NCBI GenBank assembly: GCA_002470565.1
Contig: DKMQ01000101.1
Span: 1 to 6,543 of the forward strand
Reading direction: 5' to 3'
DNA: 6,543 nt
Source: Oceanospirillaceae bacterium UBA7410
GTDB taxonomy: Bacteria; Pseudomonadota; Gammaproteobacteria; Pseudomonadales; Balneatricaceae
Shown: piece after piece, positions 6,352 to 6,543 of the stretch
How the letters are laid out: every line of letters starts with the position of its first letter
Numbering within the stretch: the first letter of the stretch is position 1
The notes under the pieces: generated by a model
Databases searched by the model: none
Seen by the model: the letters and a program-made list of their open reading frames with translations, nothing else
What the model was told of the DNA's origin: nothing
Made by a program: the position numbers and the translations under genes

Positions 6352-6374
6352 TTATCCACAGGTTGTGTGCATAA
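6352..6374. promoter_or_regulatory. Two opposed consensus DnaA boxes
   Basis: TTATCCACA (6352-6360, + strand) is the strongest form of the DnaA box. TGTGCATAA (6366-6374) reads TTATGCACA on the - strand, also a full match to TTATNCACA. Five bases separate them. A weaker 7-of-9 match, TGTGGACAT, lies at 6165-6173. Such a pair can bind the initiator DnaA and regulate a nearby promoter; binding here is inferred. Confidence 0.6.
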
Positions 6375-6470
6375 AATTAGTAAGTGCTTAAACTCAATGG
6401 TTTGTTGCTGAAGTTGACGTTAGTAAACTTTAATAATGTCATCTTTGAGTGTTTTTTTTATCTTTTTTGT

Positions 6471-6479
6471 TGATATAAT
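6471..6479 (+). promoter_or_regulatory. Extended -10 promoter for the gene starting at 6524
   Basis: TGATATAAT is a perfect extended -10 (TGn plus TATAAT). No good -35 lies 16-18 bases upstream; that stretch is T-rich. Transcription would start near 6486, giving a leader of about 38 bases before the ATG at 6524. Confidence 0.6.
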
Positions 6480-6490
6480 TATCATAATTA
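6476..6490. promoter_or_regulatory. Perfect palindrome over the -10 and start site (repressor operator candidate)
   Basis: TAATTAT (6476-6482) and ATAATTA (6484-6490) are exact reverse complements around C6483. The site overlaps the end of the -10 and the predicted transcription start, the classic place for a repressor. Aligned on its centre it matches about 13 of 19 positions of the E. coli Fur-box consensus, which hints at iron control but is not decisive in such AT-rich DNA. ATCATAATT (6481-6489) recurs at 6504-6512. Confidence 0.4.
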
Positions 6491-6523
6491 CGAAGACTTT
6501 TTAATCATAATTTAAGGAAGAAA

Positions 6524-6543
6524 ATGAAATTTTTTAGACTAAT
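6524..6543 (+). CDS. Start of an unidentified gene, 3' end outside window
   Basis: ATG at 6524 follows a strong ribosome site AAGGAAG (6514-6520; AGGA ends 5 bases before the ATG) and the promoter at 6471. Only MKFFRL can be read. The basic-hydrophobic beginning would suit a signal peptide or membrane anchor, but six residues do not identify a family. Confidence 0.6.

Larger units (their letters stand above)
6051..6523. other. AT-rich 473-base intergenic region with dense short repeats
   Basis: No supported gene lies here. After a terminator at its left end, the region holds a diverged direct repeat (6128-6164 and 6231-6309), six TTGAC words on the + strand against one on the - strand, a tandem GGGGCTTT, a 13-base imperfect repeat (6292-6304 and 6339-6351), two opposed DnaA boxes, long T runs, and a promoter with a palindrome before the next gene. 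No GATC occurs in it. The features are listed separately. Confidence 0.8.

Noticed and set aside
6411..6430. Inverted repeat AAGTT...AACTT as an operator
   Set aside because: The 5-base arms with a 10-base spacer are too short to separate from chance in this AT-rich stretch.
6051..6523. Chromosomal replication origin (oriC)
   Set aside because: Two DnaA boxes and AT-rich DNA are present, but there is no GATC in the whole region, too few DnaA boxes, and none of the usual neighbours (mnmG, mioC, rpmH, dnaA).

Overview
The window reads as an ordinary chromosomal housekeeping region of a low-GC gammaproteobacterium. Gene content and order fit Alteromonadales best (a Glaciecola/Paraglaciecola/Alteromonas-like marine bacterium). 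This assignment rests on recognising protein families, not on a database search.

Layout. (1) Positions 1-3182, + strand: the 3' part of cpoB (last gene of the tol-pal cluster, cut by the window edge), nadA (quinolinate synthase), a TusA-family sulfurtransferase and a PerM/AI-2E-family permease. cpoB and nadA are 1 base apart, and the permease ribosome site overlaps the TusA-like stop codon. A perfect 10-bp hairpin separates nadA from the TusA-like gene. (2) Positions 3160-3633, - strand: bcp, a thiol peroxidase that overlaps the permease gene tail to tail by 23 bases. (3) Positions 3701-6050, + strand: bamC, an outer-membrane assembly lipoprotein starting with TTG behind an extended -10 promoter, then a D-2-hydroxyacid dehydrogenase, closed by a clear intrinsic terminator. 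(4) Positions 6051-6523: a 473-base AT-rich gap, unusually rich in short repeats. It holds a diverged promoter-like direct repeat, six TTGAC words on one strand, a pair of opposed consensus DnaA boxes, and an extended -10 promoter overlapped by a perfect palindrome. (5) At 6524 a new gene begins and leaves the window after six codons.

How it fits together. cpoB and bamC both serve the cell envelope: Tol-Pal/peptidoglycan coordination and outer-membrane protein assembly. nadA makes the NAD precursor quinolinate with a 4Fe-4S cluster, and the TusA-like protein belongs to a sulfur-carrier family. bcp protects against hydroperoxides. Two points merit attention. The gcvR-dapA pair that usually lies between bcp and bamC in related bacteria is absent, leaving only 67 bases there. 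The final intergenic region has much more structure than a plain spacer. I do not see a convincing new multi-gene system: the coding part is conventional, and the best candidate for something undescribed is the regulatory region at 6105-6523.
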